NCBI GenBank assembly: GCA_048498515.1
Contig: JBEHXV010000021.1
Coordinates: 1-64,000, forward strand
Reading direction: 5' to 3'
From: UBA4416 sp048498515
GTDB taxonomy: Bacteria; Bacteroidota; Bacteroidia; B-17B0; Aurantibacillaceae
DNA length: 64,000 nt
Within the stretch, counting starts at the first letter, position 1. Each line of letters starts with the position of its first letter. Under the pieces are notes generated by a model. That model saw nothing but the letters and a program-made list of their open reading frames with translations. It made no database searches and was not told the DNA's origin. Positions 1-8,274 of the stretch are shown here, piece by piece. The translations under genes were made by a program, and so were the position numbers.

Positions 1-345
1 CGAGTCAATCAATTACCATCCGACCTGTCGGGCGGACAAAAAAAACGCATTGGAATTGCCCGTACCCTCATCCTCAAACCCGAGATCATGCTTTATGATG
101 AACCTACTTCAGGGCTTGACCCCATCACATCTATCGAAATCAACGACCTTATCAATGATGTGCAAAAACAATATAAAACCAGTTCCATTATCATAACACA
201 CGATCTCACCTGTGCAAAGGTTACCGGTAACAGGGTAGCCATGCTGCTCGACGGCAAATTCCTGAAAGTGGGAAGTTTTGATGATGTATTTGCCACGGAT
301 GAAGAAAGGGTACAGAGTTTTTTTAATTACAATTTTATACAATAA
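1..345 (+). CDS. MlaF-like ABC transporter ATPase, 5'-truncated by window edge
   Basis: Reading frame 1 is open from the first base, so this is the C-terminal part of a longer protein. The visible part starts just before the ABC signature (LSGGQKKRIGIAR) and continues through Walker B (MLYDEPTSGLDP) and the switch histidine (IIITHDL). Walker A lies outside the window. The stop is only 3 bases before the start of the MCE-domain gene. In Gram-negatives the MlaF ATPase works with an MlaE permease and an MlaD/MCE protein to move phospholipids between the outer and inner membranes. The adjacent MCE gene supports that role over a generic ABC ATPase. An internal ATG at 88 is not the true start. Confidence 0.9.
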   Translation, partial: RVNQLPSDLSGGQKKRIGIARTLILKPEIMLYDEPTSGLDPITSIEINDLINDVQKQYKTSSIIITHDLTCAKVTGNRVAMLLDGKFLKVGSFDDVFATDEERVQSFFNYNFIQ

Positions 346-348
346 ACC

Positions 349-1317
349 ATGAATGAATCACCTAATAAACGCGCCATTGTAGTAGGCATTTTTGTGCTGG
401 TAGGCCTGATTTTTTTGCTTGCCGGAATTATGATGATTGGGAACATCCATCAAACCTTTTCTACTAAAATGCAGATAACCACAGTGTTTGATGATGTGAA
501 CGGTTTGCAGAAAGGAAGTAACATCTGGTTTTCGGGTGTGAAAATAGGAACTGTAAGACGTGTTGATTTTTACGGCAGCAACCGGGTAAAGGTGGTGATG
601 AACATCAATGAGGATGCACAACAGTACATTCGCAAGGATGCCAAAGTAAAAGTAAGCACCGACGGATTTATCGGCAATAAGATCCTGGTAATTTACGGTG
701 GCAGTGCCAATGCCGGGGCCATTGTGCAGGATGACACATTAGGTGTTGAAAAAACAACATCAACCGAAGACATGCTCAATACCTTGCAGGAAAATAACCT
801 GAACCTTGTAGCCATTACCAAAGATTTTAAAACCATTAGCAAAGACCTGGTGGATGGCCGCGGAAGCATTGGTAAATTATTAAAAGATGAAACAGTGTAT
901 ACCAACATCAATTCTGCCAGCGCCTCACTGAAAAGCGCCAGCGACCGGGCACAGCAATTAATGAGCTCCCTGTCCTCTTTCAGTTCAGGTTTAAATAAAA
1001 AAGGCACCTTGGCAAACCAGCTGGTGAGCGATACGATAGTATTTAATTCCTTAAAAAAATCGATCAGCAACCTGGATCGTATTACCGATACCGCTTCCAC
1101 GCTTGTACGAAACCTGAACACGTCGGCACGAAGCAATAAAACGCCAATAGGCATATTATTGAATGATGAGGCAACCGGTGCTAATTTAAAAGCGACCATG
1201 AAAAACCTGGAGAGCGGCTCTAAAAAGCTCGACCAGGACCTGGAAGCGCTACAGCATAATATATTGCTGAGAAGATACTTTAAAAAAGAGGCAAAGAAAG
1301 ATACGACCGCTAAATAG
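349..1317 (+). CDS. MCE/MlaD family protein
   Basis: This is a 322-residue protein with an N-terminal membrane anchor (about residues 8-30, AIVVGIFVLVGLIFLLAGIM). An MCE domain follows at about residues 40-120, with the typical GLQKGSNIWFSGVKIGTV and FIGNKILVIYGG elements. The remainder is a helical, coiled-coil-rich tail up to a basic C-terminus. Such proteins form periplasmic rings that bind the permease of an Mla-type lipid transporter. The gene follows the ATPase by 3 bases, so the two are surely cotranscribed. The permease (MlaE) is presumably upstream of the window. Family assignment is firm; the transported substrate is inferred to be phospholipid. Confidence 0.9.
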   Translation: MNESPNKRAIVVGIFVLVGLIFLLAGIMMIGNIHQTFSTKMQITTVFDDVNGLQKGSNIWFSGVKIGTVRRVDFYGSNRVKVVMNINEDAQQYIRKDAKVKVSTDGFIGNKILVIYGGSANAGAIVQDDTLGVEKTTSTEDMLNTLQENNLNLVAITKDFKTISKDLVDGRGSIGKLLKDETVYTNINSASASLKSASDRAQQLMSSLSSFSSGLNKKGTLANQLVSDTIVFNSLKKSISNLDRITDTASTLVRNLNTSARSNKTPIGILLNDEATGANLKATMKNLESGSKKLDQDLEALQHNILLRRYFKKEAKKDTTAK

Positions 1318-1331
1318 TATCAAACCATTTA

Positions 1332-1403
1332 TCTGTCACGTCGAGCGGAGTCGAGACGCAAATAGTTCTCGACTCTCACGACTTGTCGTGACGAACTGAC
1401 ATT
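1332..1403. repeat. Dispersed intergenic palindromic element, 'cgagcggagtcgag' family
   Basis: The gap between the MCE gene and the next small gene holds the words gtcgagcggagtcgaga and ttctcgactctcacga. The second half (1364-1402) matches 21816-21854 at 34 of 39 positions. A related shorter copy lies at 57703-57727. These inverted, GC-richer words contrast with the AT-rich spacers around them and look like non-coding dispersed repeats. Confidence 0.7.
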
Positions 1404-1441
1404 CAATGAAATTTATTCCTACCTTTATAAAAAATACCACC

Positions 1442-1621
1442 ATGGCTAAAAAAGTAACTACAGAAAGGGAAGTGAGCCTGCACGACGCGGTGATTCACCT
1501 GCAAAGCTGCATCGATTCCATTATTGAGGTAAATGCCTTAAGGGATAAAGAAATTGAGAAGCTGAAGAAAAAAGTAAAGGAGCTGAAGGAAAAGCAGAAA
1601 AAAGCTTCTTCTAAAAAATAA
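1442..1621 (+). CDS. Small basic coiled-coil protein, unknown function
   Basis: This 59-residue protein starts MAKKVTTEREVSLHD and ends in a lysine/glutamate-rich helix (DKEIEKLKKKVKELKEKQKK) with heptad spacing, so a coiled coil is likely. An upstream in-frame ATG at 1406 would add 12 residues. I prefer 1442 because the earlier start overlaps a TAnnTTTA promoter-like box (tacctttata) and the repeat element ends just before it. It precedes two further small genes in the same direction. No family is recognised. Confidence 0.65.
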   Translation: MAKKVTTEREVSLHDAVIHLQSCIDSIIEVNALRDKEIEKLKKKVKELKEKQKKASSKK

Positions 1622-1635
1622 TACTACCAGGGAGT

Positions 1636-1899
1636 ATGAACATTCACGAATTGGTGGATCAACTAAGAAATTATAAAGGCCAGATCAGCCATAGGTCTAC
1701 TATGGAGATTTATAATTTGCTGGAAAATAATACAGTTTTATTTCACAAGCACATTGAGCCCGCAAGCTTTGCACCTCTGCTTTCGGGTTTTGAAACGCTT
1801 TCTTATTCAAGCCCCAGGGACTACAATTCGGCCGATTATAAGCGGGAGTTTGAGCGTTTATATGAACTTTTAATGTTTTATTCGGAAAGGATCATTTAA
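1636..1899 (+). CDS. Small hypothetical protein
   Basis: This encodes 87 residues (MNIHELVDQLRNYKGQ...), mostly predicted helical, acidic and basic mixed, with no signal peptide or membrane segment. It lies 14 bases after the coiled-coil gene and ends 1 base before the DUF1415-like gene, so the three probably form one transcript. No motif is recognised and the function is unknown. Confidence 0.7.
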   Translation: MNIHELVDQLRNYKGQISHRSTMEIYNLLENNTVLFHKHIEPASFAPLLSGFETLSYSSPRDYNSADYKREFERLYELLMFYSERII

Positions 1900-1900
1900 G

Positions 1901-2446
1901 ATGACACAGGAAAGCATTATTCAACAAACCGAAAGCTGGATCAAATCGGTGGTGATAGATTGTAATTTTTGCCCTTTTGCCGCTAAAGCCTTGTTTAAAA
2001 AAAGCATTCGTTATGTGGTTATTGATCGTGCCGATAAAACCGGGGCCCTGGAAAGCTTAAAAGAGGAAATGCATTACCTGGATGAGAACGACGCCATTGA
2101 AACCACACTCATCATTTTCCCGAACGATTTTACCGATTTTGAATCTTACCTCTCCTTGGTAAAACAAGCCGAACGCAGCTTATCAAAACAGGGTTATGAG
2201 GGCATTTACCAGATCGCGAGCTTTCACCCCGATTACCTGTTTGCGGGTTCCGACGCGGATGATGCCGCTAATTACACCAACCGTTCCATTTACCCCATGC
2301 TTCATTTATTACGTGAAGAAAGCATTAGTAAAGTGTTAAGCACCTACAAAAACCCTGAACTCATTCCTGAACATAACATGGCTTTTGCCCGAAATAAAGG
2401 CTTGCAATACATGCAGGTGCTAAGGGCTTCCTGCATGAATGGTTGA
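1901..2446 (+). CDS. DUF1415 family protein
   Basis: The 181-residue product has the hallmark N-terminal CNFCPFA motif (about residues 22-28), a central LIIFPNDFTDFESYL segment and a later FHPDYLFAG segment, as in the DUF1415 family of small cytoplasmic proteins. The paired cysteines suggest a metal or redox role, but the family has no settled function. Its start lies one base after the stop of the 87-residue gene, so translation is probably coupled. Length fits the family. Confidence 0.8.
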   Translation: MTQESIIQQTESWIKSVVIDCNFCPFAAKALFKKSIRYVVIDRADKTGALESLKEEMHYLDENDAIETTLIIFPNDFTDFESYLSLVKQAERSLSKQGYEGIYQIASFHPDYLFAGSDADDAANYTNRSIYPMLHLLREESISKVLSTYKNPELIPEHNMAFARNKGLQYMQVLRASCMNG

Positions 2447-2457
2447 ATAATGCGAAA

Positions 2458-2550
2458 CGTCATTGCGAGGAGGAACGACGAAGCAATCTCACACATCGCT
2501 TTGATAAATTTAAGATTGCTTCTCCGCCAGCTGGCAGAGAAGCAATGACG
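2458..2550. repeat. REP-like palindromic element ('gaagcaatgacg' family)
   Basis: The spacer after the DUF1415 gene holds cgtcattgcgaggagg and gacgaagcaatctc. About 25 bases later come gattgcttctccgcc and gagaagcaatgacg, so the ends are complementary and an inner hairpin (ttgcttctc/gagaagcaa) forms. Related copies occur at 12856-12908 and, truncated, at 31333-31353. The rest of the spacer to 2684 is AT-rich and presumably carries the promoter of the next gene. Confidence 0.75.
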
Positions 2551-2684
2551 AATTGGTACCTTTATTTTCTACTGGTCAGCCGCTACTGTTAAATTCTCAA
2601 CTTTATTCTGATACACTGTGAAATAAAATAATTATTTTTAATACCTGAAAACCTGTCCTTTATTTTAAAACCTATTATAAAACC

Positions 2685-3491
2685 ATGAAAAAAACAATTT
2701 TATGCATTGCCGCTTTGGCTTGTTTGTATACAACAGCCGAAGCTCAGAAAAAAGAAAAAAAATACGACAAAATAATGTATAAAGATATTCTGAATGAATA
2801 TGATGACATGACGGTTTCAACCAACAATGGTGTTTCAGATAAGGAAATGACCAAGTTTAAGCTGAAGATCGTTAACAAGACCAATGATGTACTGCTTTAC
2901 AAACCGGAAGAAAGCACTTTTAAACTGGGAGAAAAGGAAGTAAAACCAAAAGAAAAATGGGTGTTTGTTTATCCCGGCGATTCCGATTTCAGAGTGGTAA
3001 ATTCCATGGGACCTGATTTCCTGAAACCTTATGCTTATGTCATGGGAGGGATGTATAAGATCTCTACCAGTGGAAAAGGCATTGAAGTTCCCGATTTTCA
3101 GTTGCCGGCATCGCAAAACGAATTTACAGCCGGTAATTTTAGCTGTAGTATGACCAGCCTAACCAAAGAGTCGGATAAAACAGAAGTGAAATTTGATTGT
3201 AAATACACCGGCGATAAAGTAGGGGTCATCCAACCGGGCCGGGCAGCCGTTAAATTGCCGGATGGTACCGAGATCGCGAATGAGAAATCAAAATCACAAC
3301 CCATTATACTTACAAAAGGCAAAAGCGAAAAAATAACGTTTAAATGGAACCGCATGGATGGTGGAAAAGCCCAGGATATGCAAAAAATAAAACTGATGAT
3401 TGCTTTCCGCAACACCTTTTCGGAAGTAGAGGCCGAAAAGATGAAAGAGGAAACCCTGCAGTTTGAAATTGATGAAAATTTGAGTAAGTAA
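2685..3491 (+). CDS. Secreted hypothetical protein
   Basis: This is a 268-residue protein with a clear N-terminal signal peptide (MKKTILCIAALACLYTTAEAQ, cleavage probably after AEA). The mature part is rich in lysine and beta-strand-like segments (KLKIVNKTNDVLLYKPEE; KSEKITFKWNR). This suggests one or two beta-sandwich domains, but I recognise no family. The gene stands alone, with repeats upstream and a strong terminator downstream. It is likely periplasmic or surface-exposed. Confidence 0.8.
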   Translation: MKKTILCIAALACLYTTAEAQKKEKKYDKIMYKDILNEYDDMTVSTNNGVSDKEMTKFKLKIVNKTNDVLLYKPEESTFKLGEKEVKPKEKWVFVYPGDSDFRVVNSMGPDFLKPYAYVMGGMYKISTSGKGIEVPDFQLPASQNEFTAGNFSCSMTSLTKESDKTEVKFDCKYTGDKVGVIQPGRAAVKLPDGTEIANEKSKSQPIILTKGKSEKITFKWNRMDGGKAQDMQKIKLMIAFRNTFSEVEAEKMKEETLQFEIDENLSK

Positions 3492-3510
3492 ATAGCCTGT
3501 TTGTTTTACT

Positions 3511-3543
3511 AAAAAAGCCATCCCGATAAAGGATGGCTTTTTT
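3511..3543. terminator. Bidirectional intrinsic terminator
   Basis: A perfect stem, agccatcc / ggatggct, with a 7-base loop (cgataaa) is flanked by an A-run on the left and a T-run on the right. It lies between two convergent genes (stops at 3491 and 3568) and can serve both. Confidence 0.9.
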
Positions 3544-3567
3544 ATTTGAAACATATCACCGGACCTT

Positions 3568-4752
3568 TTAATCAGATAACAGGAGCTTAATGGTATTCAC
3601 TATTTTATGATCATCATTGTCATCCCTGATCACTAAATAATAATTACCGGGAGGCAGATCAGACAGGTTCACATCAGGGGTTTGCCAGTAATTCACACTT
3701 AACACCTTTTTGTTATCCTTGTCCTTAAGGTACTCATTCAGCTTTGCCGGATCGGCAGTAGCCGGTAGTAAAAAATACCTGAAATCCTGCAATTCAACTT
3801 CCAGAATAGTTGGCCCGTAATTATTTTTTTTGATTTTAAACTCTTTGGTCTTCCAGTTGCTAAGGTCAATATGGTTACCATATAAATGCGTATTCAATAC
3901 ATAGCTGTAACCGGGAGTTACAATAGTAAAAGATGTATAATTATTGAACTTGCCAACTTTACCCATACCGGGAGTAGGTGAGTAGTAAACCAGGACCGTA
4001 TCCATCCTGTCTTTTGCCAGCAGCAGATTCGAGATCTTTTCACCTTTTGTATTGGTGATTTTAATAGCAGGGTGCAAGCAGGTTACTTCTTTTATAGTTG
4101 TAACATTATTTACTTTGGCCGATACCAGGATAGTGTCGATGGATGTTTTTCCATATAAAGCATAAAGGCCGGGTTCACAGGTATTAATGATCAAATTCCT
4201 GTTAGGGAAACAATCAATTTTATCCCGGTTTTTTCCAGACCAGTATCTGATTTTCGAAACAGATGTGTCGCCGTCAAAGTATTCATACCCAATAATTTCA
4301 TTACCTTTTTCTTTTGTAATTGTTTCGCTTTCAATTTTGTTCCCGCTAACGCTTTTCGCGATCTTTTCAATGCCATTCGTATAATAGCAAACAATAAGAG
4401 GGTTAAACCAGTTAAATTCATAAAACAGCCAGTAACCATCCGGCACCGAAAGACTATCGTTAAATTTAGCGGAAAAAAGAACCCGGTTGCCGTTCCTGTC
4501 CTGCACTGCCTGGTGATTATTGGTATTAAATATCTTATCCTTTTCGGCAGTCCAGTCAATATTCTTATTAAATACGATCTTATCAACGCCCTCAGAGCGT
4601 ATGCGGTTGTCATTGTCAAAATACAATTGCCGGCCATGCTTTAATCCATGAGCATTTATCCTGTTCACGGTATCGCCATGATAGATAAGATAAGATTGCC
4701 CGCAACACAAGAGCGGAAACAGAATTAAAAGGAAAACGGGGTATTTTATCAT
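3568..4752 (-). CDS. Secreted hypothetical protein
   Basis: This 394-residue protein has a signal peptide (MIKYPVFLLILFPLLCCGQS). The N-terminal part (YHGDTVNRINAHGLKHGR) resembles the MORN-like 'toxin-antitoxin YwqK' style repeats common in Bacteroidota. The C-terminal end (LSDLPPGNYYLVIRDDND) resembles the last strands of a T9SS sorting domain, but it lacks the terminal basic residue and I would not call it one. Secretion is well supported; function is unknown. The gene is convergent with the secreted protein at 2.7-3.5 kb and lies 23 bases after the phosphohexomutase stop on the same strand. Confidence 0.75.
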   Translation of the reverse strand: MIKYPVFLLILFPLLCCGQSYLIYHGDTVNRINAHGLKHGRQLYFDNDNRIRSEGVDKIVFNKNIDWTAEKDKIFNTNNHQAVQDRNGNRVLFSAKFNDSLSVPDGYWLFYEFNWFNPLIVCYYTNGIEKIAKSVSGNKIESETITKEKGNEIIGYEYFDGDTSVSKIRYWSGKNRDKIDCFPNRNLIINTCEPGLYALYGKTSIDTILVSAKVNNVTTIKEVTCLHPAIKITNTKGEKISNLLLAKDRMDTVLVYYSPTPGMGKVGKFNNYTSFTIVTPGYSYVLNTHLYGNHIDLSNWKTKEFKIKKNNYGPTILEVELQDFRYFLLPATADPAKLNEYLKDKDNKKVLSVNYWQTPDVNLSDLPPGNYYLVIRDDNDDHKIVNTIKLLLSD

Positions 4753-4775
4753 TGGTTACTAATGTTATACCAGTA

Positions 4776-6182
4776 TTATCCCAACAATGTTTCCTGCGCT
4801 GCTTTCAACAGCTTGCGGGTGTTCTCCAGCGTATCGCTTTCGCCGTACAAGCGCAACACAGGCTCGGTACCGCTGGCACGGATCATGAGCCATTGTTCGT
4901 TCTCAAAATGGTATTTCCATCCGTCAATAGTTTCCAAACGCTCTACTTTATAGGTACCAAACGATTTGTAAGTATCATTTTTGCAGTTGGCAATGATCTT
5001 TTGCTTCACATCCTCAGTCAAATGCAAATCGTTACGCTCATACACAAATGGGCCGGTTAATTTATAAAGGTCTTCAATGAGCTGTTCCAGTGTTTTACCC
5101 GATTTTGCCATGTATTCCCAAATGGTCAATCCCATCCAAATACCATCACGCTCAGGGATATGGCCTTTAATAGCAATACCACCACTTTCTTCACCACCCA
5201 TAATCACATCTTCATTAATCATATAACCCGCAATGTGTTTAAACCCAATTTGAGTAATAATAATTGGCAGGTTATAATGTTTTGCCAGTTTATGTATGCG
5301 TGGGGTAACAGAGAAAGCAGCCACTATTTTTCCGCCCATTTTTTTTTCTTCCACCAGGTATTTCACCAGTAATAAAATAATGTGATGCGAATCCACAAAA
5401 TTTCCTTTGCTGTCGTATAAACCAATACGGTCGGCATCACCATCGGTGCATAAACCACAATTAATTTTACCGTCTTTTTTAATCAGCTCGCTAAACTCCA
5501 GTAAATTTTTGTGGATGGGTTCAGGAGCCTGGCCATGGAATCCCGGGTTATCATCGTCATGCAAATGAATAATTTCGGGGAACAAGCGTTTCATAACGCG
5601 TTTACCGGCACCAAACATGCTGTCGTAAGCCAGTTTTAAACCGGAGTTTTTAATGGCTTTAATATCAAAGTTAGCTTCAACGTGCTGCACGTACATATCC
5701 TCCAGGTTCACATATTCCAGTAAGCCTTTTTTCTCCGCTTCTTTCAGGTCAATGGCATCCAGGTCAGCTTTGTAATTATCTTCAATAATATCTTCAATTT
5801 CCTGGATCTTTTCAGGTACCAGGGGCCCACCATAATGACCTTTTAATTTATACCCGTTGTATGACGGTGGATTGTGGCTTGCCGTAATGATAATGCCTAA
5901 AGAGGTATTTAATTTCAAAGCCCCCAATGAGATCATGGGTGTCGACACATAATCCTTTGCCAAAAAAACTTTTACACCATTGGCTATAAATACCTTAGCT
6001 GTTGTTTCAGCAAACAACTCGCCGGCAAAGCGGCAATCGTGGCCAACAACCGCGCTTGGTTTATCGAAGTTTTTCTTTATCCATTTGGCAGTAGCCTCTG
6101 TTACACGGGCTACGTTCTCAACTGTAAAATCCTTGGCTATAATAGCCCTCCAACCATCGGTTCCGAATTTGATCTTTGTCAT
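4776..6182 (-). CDS. Phosphoglucomutase/phosphomannomutase family protein
   Basis: This is a 468-residue alpha-D-phosphohexomutase. It has the substrate loop FGTDGWRAII (residues 6-15), the catalytic phosphoserine in TASHNP (Ser102), the metal loop DGDADR (247-252), the sugar-binding loop GGEESGG (329-335) and the phosphate-binding RASGTEP (435-441). All four domains are present and the length is normal. It interconverts the 1- and 6-phosphates of glucose or mannose in the cytoplasm; which sugar is used cannot be told from sequence. A good promoter lies upstream at 6205-6235. Confidence 0.95.
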   Translation of the reverse strand: MTKIKFGTDGWRAIIAKDFTVENVARVTEATAKWIKKNFDKPSAVVGHDCRFAGELFAETTAKVFIANGVKVFLAKDYVSTPMISLGALKLNTSLGIIITASHNPPSYNGYKLKGHYGGPLVPEKIQEIEDIIEDNYKADLDAIDLKEAEKKGLLEYVNLEDMYVQHVEANFDIKAIKNSGLKLAYDSMFGAGKRVMKRLFPEIIHLHDDDNPGFHGQAPEPIHKNLLEFSELIKKDGKINCGLCTDGDADRIGLYDSKGNFVDSHHIILLLVKYLVEEKKMGGKIVAAFSVTPRIHKLAKHYNLPIIITQIGFKHIAGYMINEDVIMGGEESGGIAIKGHIPERDGIWMGLTIWEYMAKSGKTLEQLIEDLYKLTGPFVYERNDLHLTEDVKQKIIANCKNDTYKSFGTYKVERLETIDGWKYHFENEQWLMIRASGTEPVLRLYGESDTLENTRKLLKAAQETLLG

Positions 6183-6204
6183 AATAAGTTAAAAAAATAG
6201 AGTT

Positions 6205-6235
6205 TAAATATATTGAAAATTAGTGACAGGGCAAA
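6205..6235 (-). promoter_or_regulatory. Bacteroidota-type promoter of the phosphohexomutase gene
   Basis: On the minus strand TTTG (6232-6235) is followed after 19 bases by TATATTTA (6205-6212), close to the TTTG-N19-TAnnTTTG consensus. The start codon is 22 bases further on. Confidence 0.65.
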
Positions 6236-6247
6236 CGATTTAACAGC

Positions 6248-6742
6248 TTATTCCATCAATGATTTTAAGTGGTTAAGTGTCGATTCATCGTTCCAGTCCA
6301 CATATCCAACGTTATTGTATACCACCTCTCCTTTTGTGTTTAACAGGTAAACCGTTGGAATAGAAAAGATGCCAATGTCGTTGAACCGTTTGGTAATGGT
6401 TAAAAATGTAAAGGGATATTGGGTCGCATTTTTAAACGACACCAGCTTATCAATGTCCTCATCGGTAATAGCCATAATGGTTACATCTGACAGCTTGGTA
6501 TCTTTAATGGAATTCAGGGTTTTTAGTTCTTCCAAACAATTGCCACACCACGACGCATAAAAACTGATGATGACCTTTTTACCTTTTAAGGAGGCCATGT
6601 CAAAAAGCACTGTATCTTCATCCACCACTTCAAGTTTTGCAATATCAATGGCGGGGGCTACATTGTATTTGTTGTAGTAATACAGGCCAATAACGCCTAA
6701 AATGGCAAGCACCAGCAGGATATAGGTTATTTTTTTACTCAT
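6248..6742 (-). CDS. TlpA-like thioredoxin-fold membrane-anchored protein
   Basis: This encodes 164 residues with an N-terminal membrane anchor (about residues 6-22) and a thioredoxin fold. The fold holds an active-site CGNC (Cys66-Cys69, within YASWCGNC) and a cis-proline segment (IFSIPTVYLL). TlpA/ResA-like proteins reduce or shuffle disulfides on the periplasmic face, often for cytochrome c maturation or oxidative stress. The CGNC dipeptide is less common than CGPC or CEPC. It lies divergently to the transglycosylase gene with a 26-77 base gap, depending on that gene's start. Confidence 0.9.
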   Translation of the reverse strand: MSKKITYILLVLAILGVIGLYYYNKYNVAPAIDIAKLEVVDEDTVLFDMASLKGKKVIISFYASWCGNCLEELKTLNSIKDTKLSDVTIMAITDEDIDKLVSFKNATQYPFTFLTITKRFNDIGIFSIPTVYLLNTKGEVVYNNVGYVDWNDESTLNHLKSLME

Positions 6743-6819
6743 GTTATTAAAAACCGGGTGTTGTTAATTTGTACCTCACTGTTAAAATTGTGGGAAAGTA
6801 TGTAATAGCTTTACCAGTA

Positions 6820-7551
6820 ATGAAAAAAGTGCTTGTAAAGATATGGACAATAGTTTGGAAATCCACGCTTTTCTTAGTGGCATTGTCTATTGTTTCGGTT
6901 ATTGTTTTCAAGTGGGTTCCGGTACCTTTAACACCGTTGATGCTGATAAGGGATGTGGAGCAGTTGAGCGAAGGGAAAGGCGTGACCATGGAGCATGACT
7001 GGGTTCCGCTGGAAGAGATCTCACCAAAACTTCAGCTGGCGGTGGTGTGCAGCGAGGACCAAAACTACTTAAAGCACTATGGCTTTGATATGGGTGCTAT
7101 AAAAAAAGCCATGAAGGAAAATGAGGAAGGCAAACGTTTCAGGGGAGGAAGCACCATAACGCAGCAAACTGCTAAAAATGTGTTTTTGTGGCAGGGCAGG
7201 AGCTACCTGCGAAAAGCCTGCGAGGCTTGGTTCACTTTATTGATCGAAACTTTTTGGAGCAAGGAACGCATTATGGAAGTGTACCTTAACAGCATTGAAA
7301 TGGGCAATGGCATTTACGGTGCCGAAGCAGCCGCGCAACATTGGTTTCATAAACCGGCTAAAAAATTAACCAAAGACGAGGCTGCCGCCATTGCGGCCAT
7401 ATTACCAAGTCCTTTGCGCTTAAAAGCCAATCCGGCTACCGAATACGTGGCCAAGCGCAAGGCCTGGATAAAACAACAAATGAATTTCTGGGGCAATAAG
7501 CTGGATTATGATAAGTATAAGGACGATGATGAGCCTGCTAAGAAAAAGTAA
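6820..7551 (+). CDS. mtgA: Monofunctional peptidoglycan transglycosylase
   Basis: The product is a membrane-anchored glycosyltransferase family 51 enzyme that polymerises lipid II into glycan strands. From this start it has 243 residues. A membrane segment lies near residues 9-30. Then come the GT51 motifs: the catalytic-glutamate region VVCSEDQNYLKHYGFD, RGGSTITQQTAKN, and the KERIMEVYLNSIEMGNGIYGAEAAAQHWF block. No transpeptidase domain follows, so it is the monofunctional form. I chose ATG 6820 rather than the in-frame ATG/TTG at about 6769 because the earlier start adds residues unlike the family, and a TAGCTTTA box (6806-6813) lies between. Confidence 0.9.
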   Translation: MKKVLVKIWTIVWKSTLFLVALSIVSVIVFKWVPVPLTPLMLIRDVEQLSEGKGVTMEHDWVPLEEISPKLQLAVVCSEDQNYLKHYGFDMGAIKKAMKENEEGKRFRGGSTITQQTAKNVFLWQGRSYLRKACEAWFTLLIETFWSKERIMEVYLNSIEMGNGIYGAEAAAQHWFHKPAKKLTKDEAAAIAAILPSPLRLKANPATEYVAKRKAWIKQQMNFWGNKLDYDKYKDDDEPAKKK

Positions 7552-7609
7552 TCCGGGCGAAAACATCTTACTATAGAATAAATGGCATATCAATTGTTAT
7601 TATTCAGGC

Positions 7610-8272
7610 ATGTCTAAAAAAGTACTTTACCTATTTATTGGTTTATTCCCGTTATTGGTCAATGCACAGAACAATAATAAGCCTATGGGCTTAGGAATGT
7701 CATACCCAAAAGAAGGCTATTTCTGGACTAAAGAGCGTAATTTGAAATGGCTAAAAGCAAAACCAAAAGTGTATACCGATAGCATTAAGAAAGGTTATTA
7801 TGCCGATGTGGAGCATCTGACCTTTGTTGATAAAAAGTTAGCGTTGATTACTTATCGTAACAAAAATAACGAGATGGATACGGTAAAGACGTTTAAAGAC
7901 GGCAATGGTTTTTTACGTCGTGGCATGGATACCGTATCCATAAAAGATGGTATGCTTAACGGACGCTCTGCTCATTACAGTCTCTATGTCATAAATCACC
8001 CTACTTTTAAAAATCCGCAACCAGACACCTTATTTGCCAGTGATTGGCAATGCACTGTAATGAATTACGCTGAAAATATGCTGTTAAGCGTGAAAAAATA
8101 CCGCAGAGGTATTTTATTACATGAAACATATTACAAAAACTGCAATGTCTTCCGCGATTACATGGGTAATGGCTCCAGTCAGTTTATTGACAGTGAGCGT
8201 ATTTATAGGGAAAATGGCCAGTTAAAGTCTATTTATACTAAAAAAGGCGGTTATAAATACTTTCCGGGATAA
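7610..8272 (+). CDS. Secreted hypothetical protein with MORN-like C-terminus
   Basis: This is a 220-residue protein with a signal peptide (MSKKVLYLFIGLFPLLVNAQ). The C-terminal part (SERIYRENGQLKSIYTKKG) looks like the YwqK/MORN-type repeats in which a short strand carries ENGQ. The rest has no recognised domain. It stands alone between the transglycosylase and the convergent pyrF, with a 2-base gap to the pyrF stop. Secretion is well supported; the role is unknown. Confidence 0.75.
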   Translation: MSKKVLYLFIGLFPLLVNAQNNNKPMGLGMSYPKEGYFWTKERNLKWLKAKPKVYTDSIKKGYYADVEHLTFVDKKLALITYRNKNNEMDTVKTFKDGNGFLRRGMDTVSIKDGMLNGRSAHYSLYVINHPTFKNPQPDTLFASDWQCTVMNYAENMLLSVKKYRRGILLHETYYKNCNVFRDYMGNGSSQFIDSERIYRENGQLKSIYTKKGGYKYFPG

Positions 8273-8274
8273 AA

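Noticed and set aside
3568..4752. T9SS sorting domain at the C-terminus of the 394-residue secreted protein
   Set aside because: LPPGNYYLVIRD resembles the last strands of the domain, but the upstream PNP-type motif and terminal basic residue are missing.
6769..6819. Longer N-terminus for the transglycosylase
   Set aside because: The first 17 residues are unlike the family, and the ATG at 6820 gives the usual short cytoplasmic tail and membrane helix.
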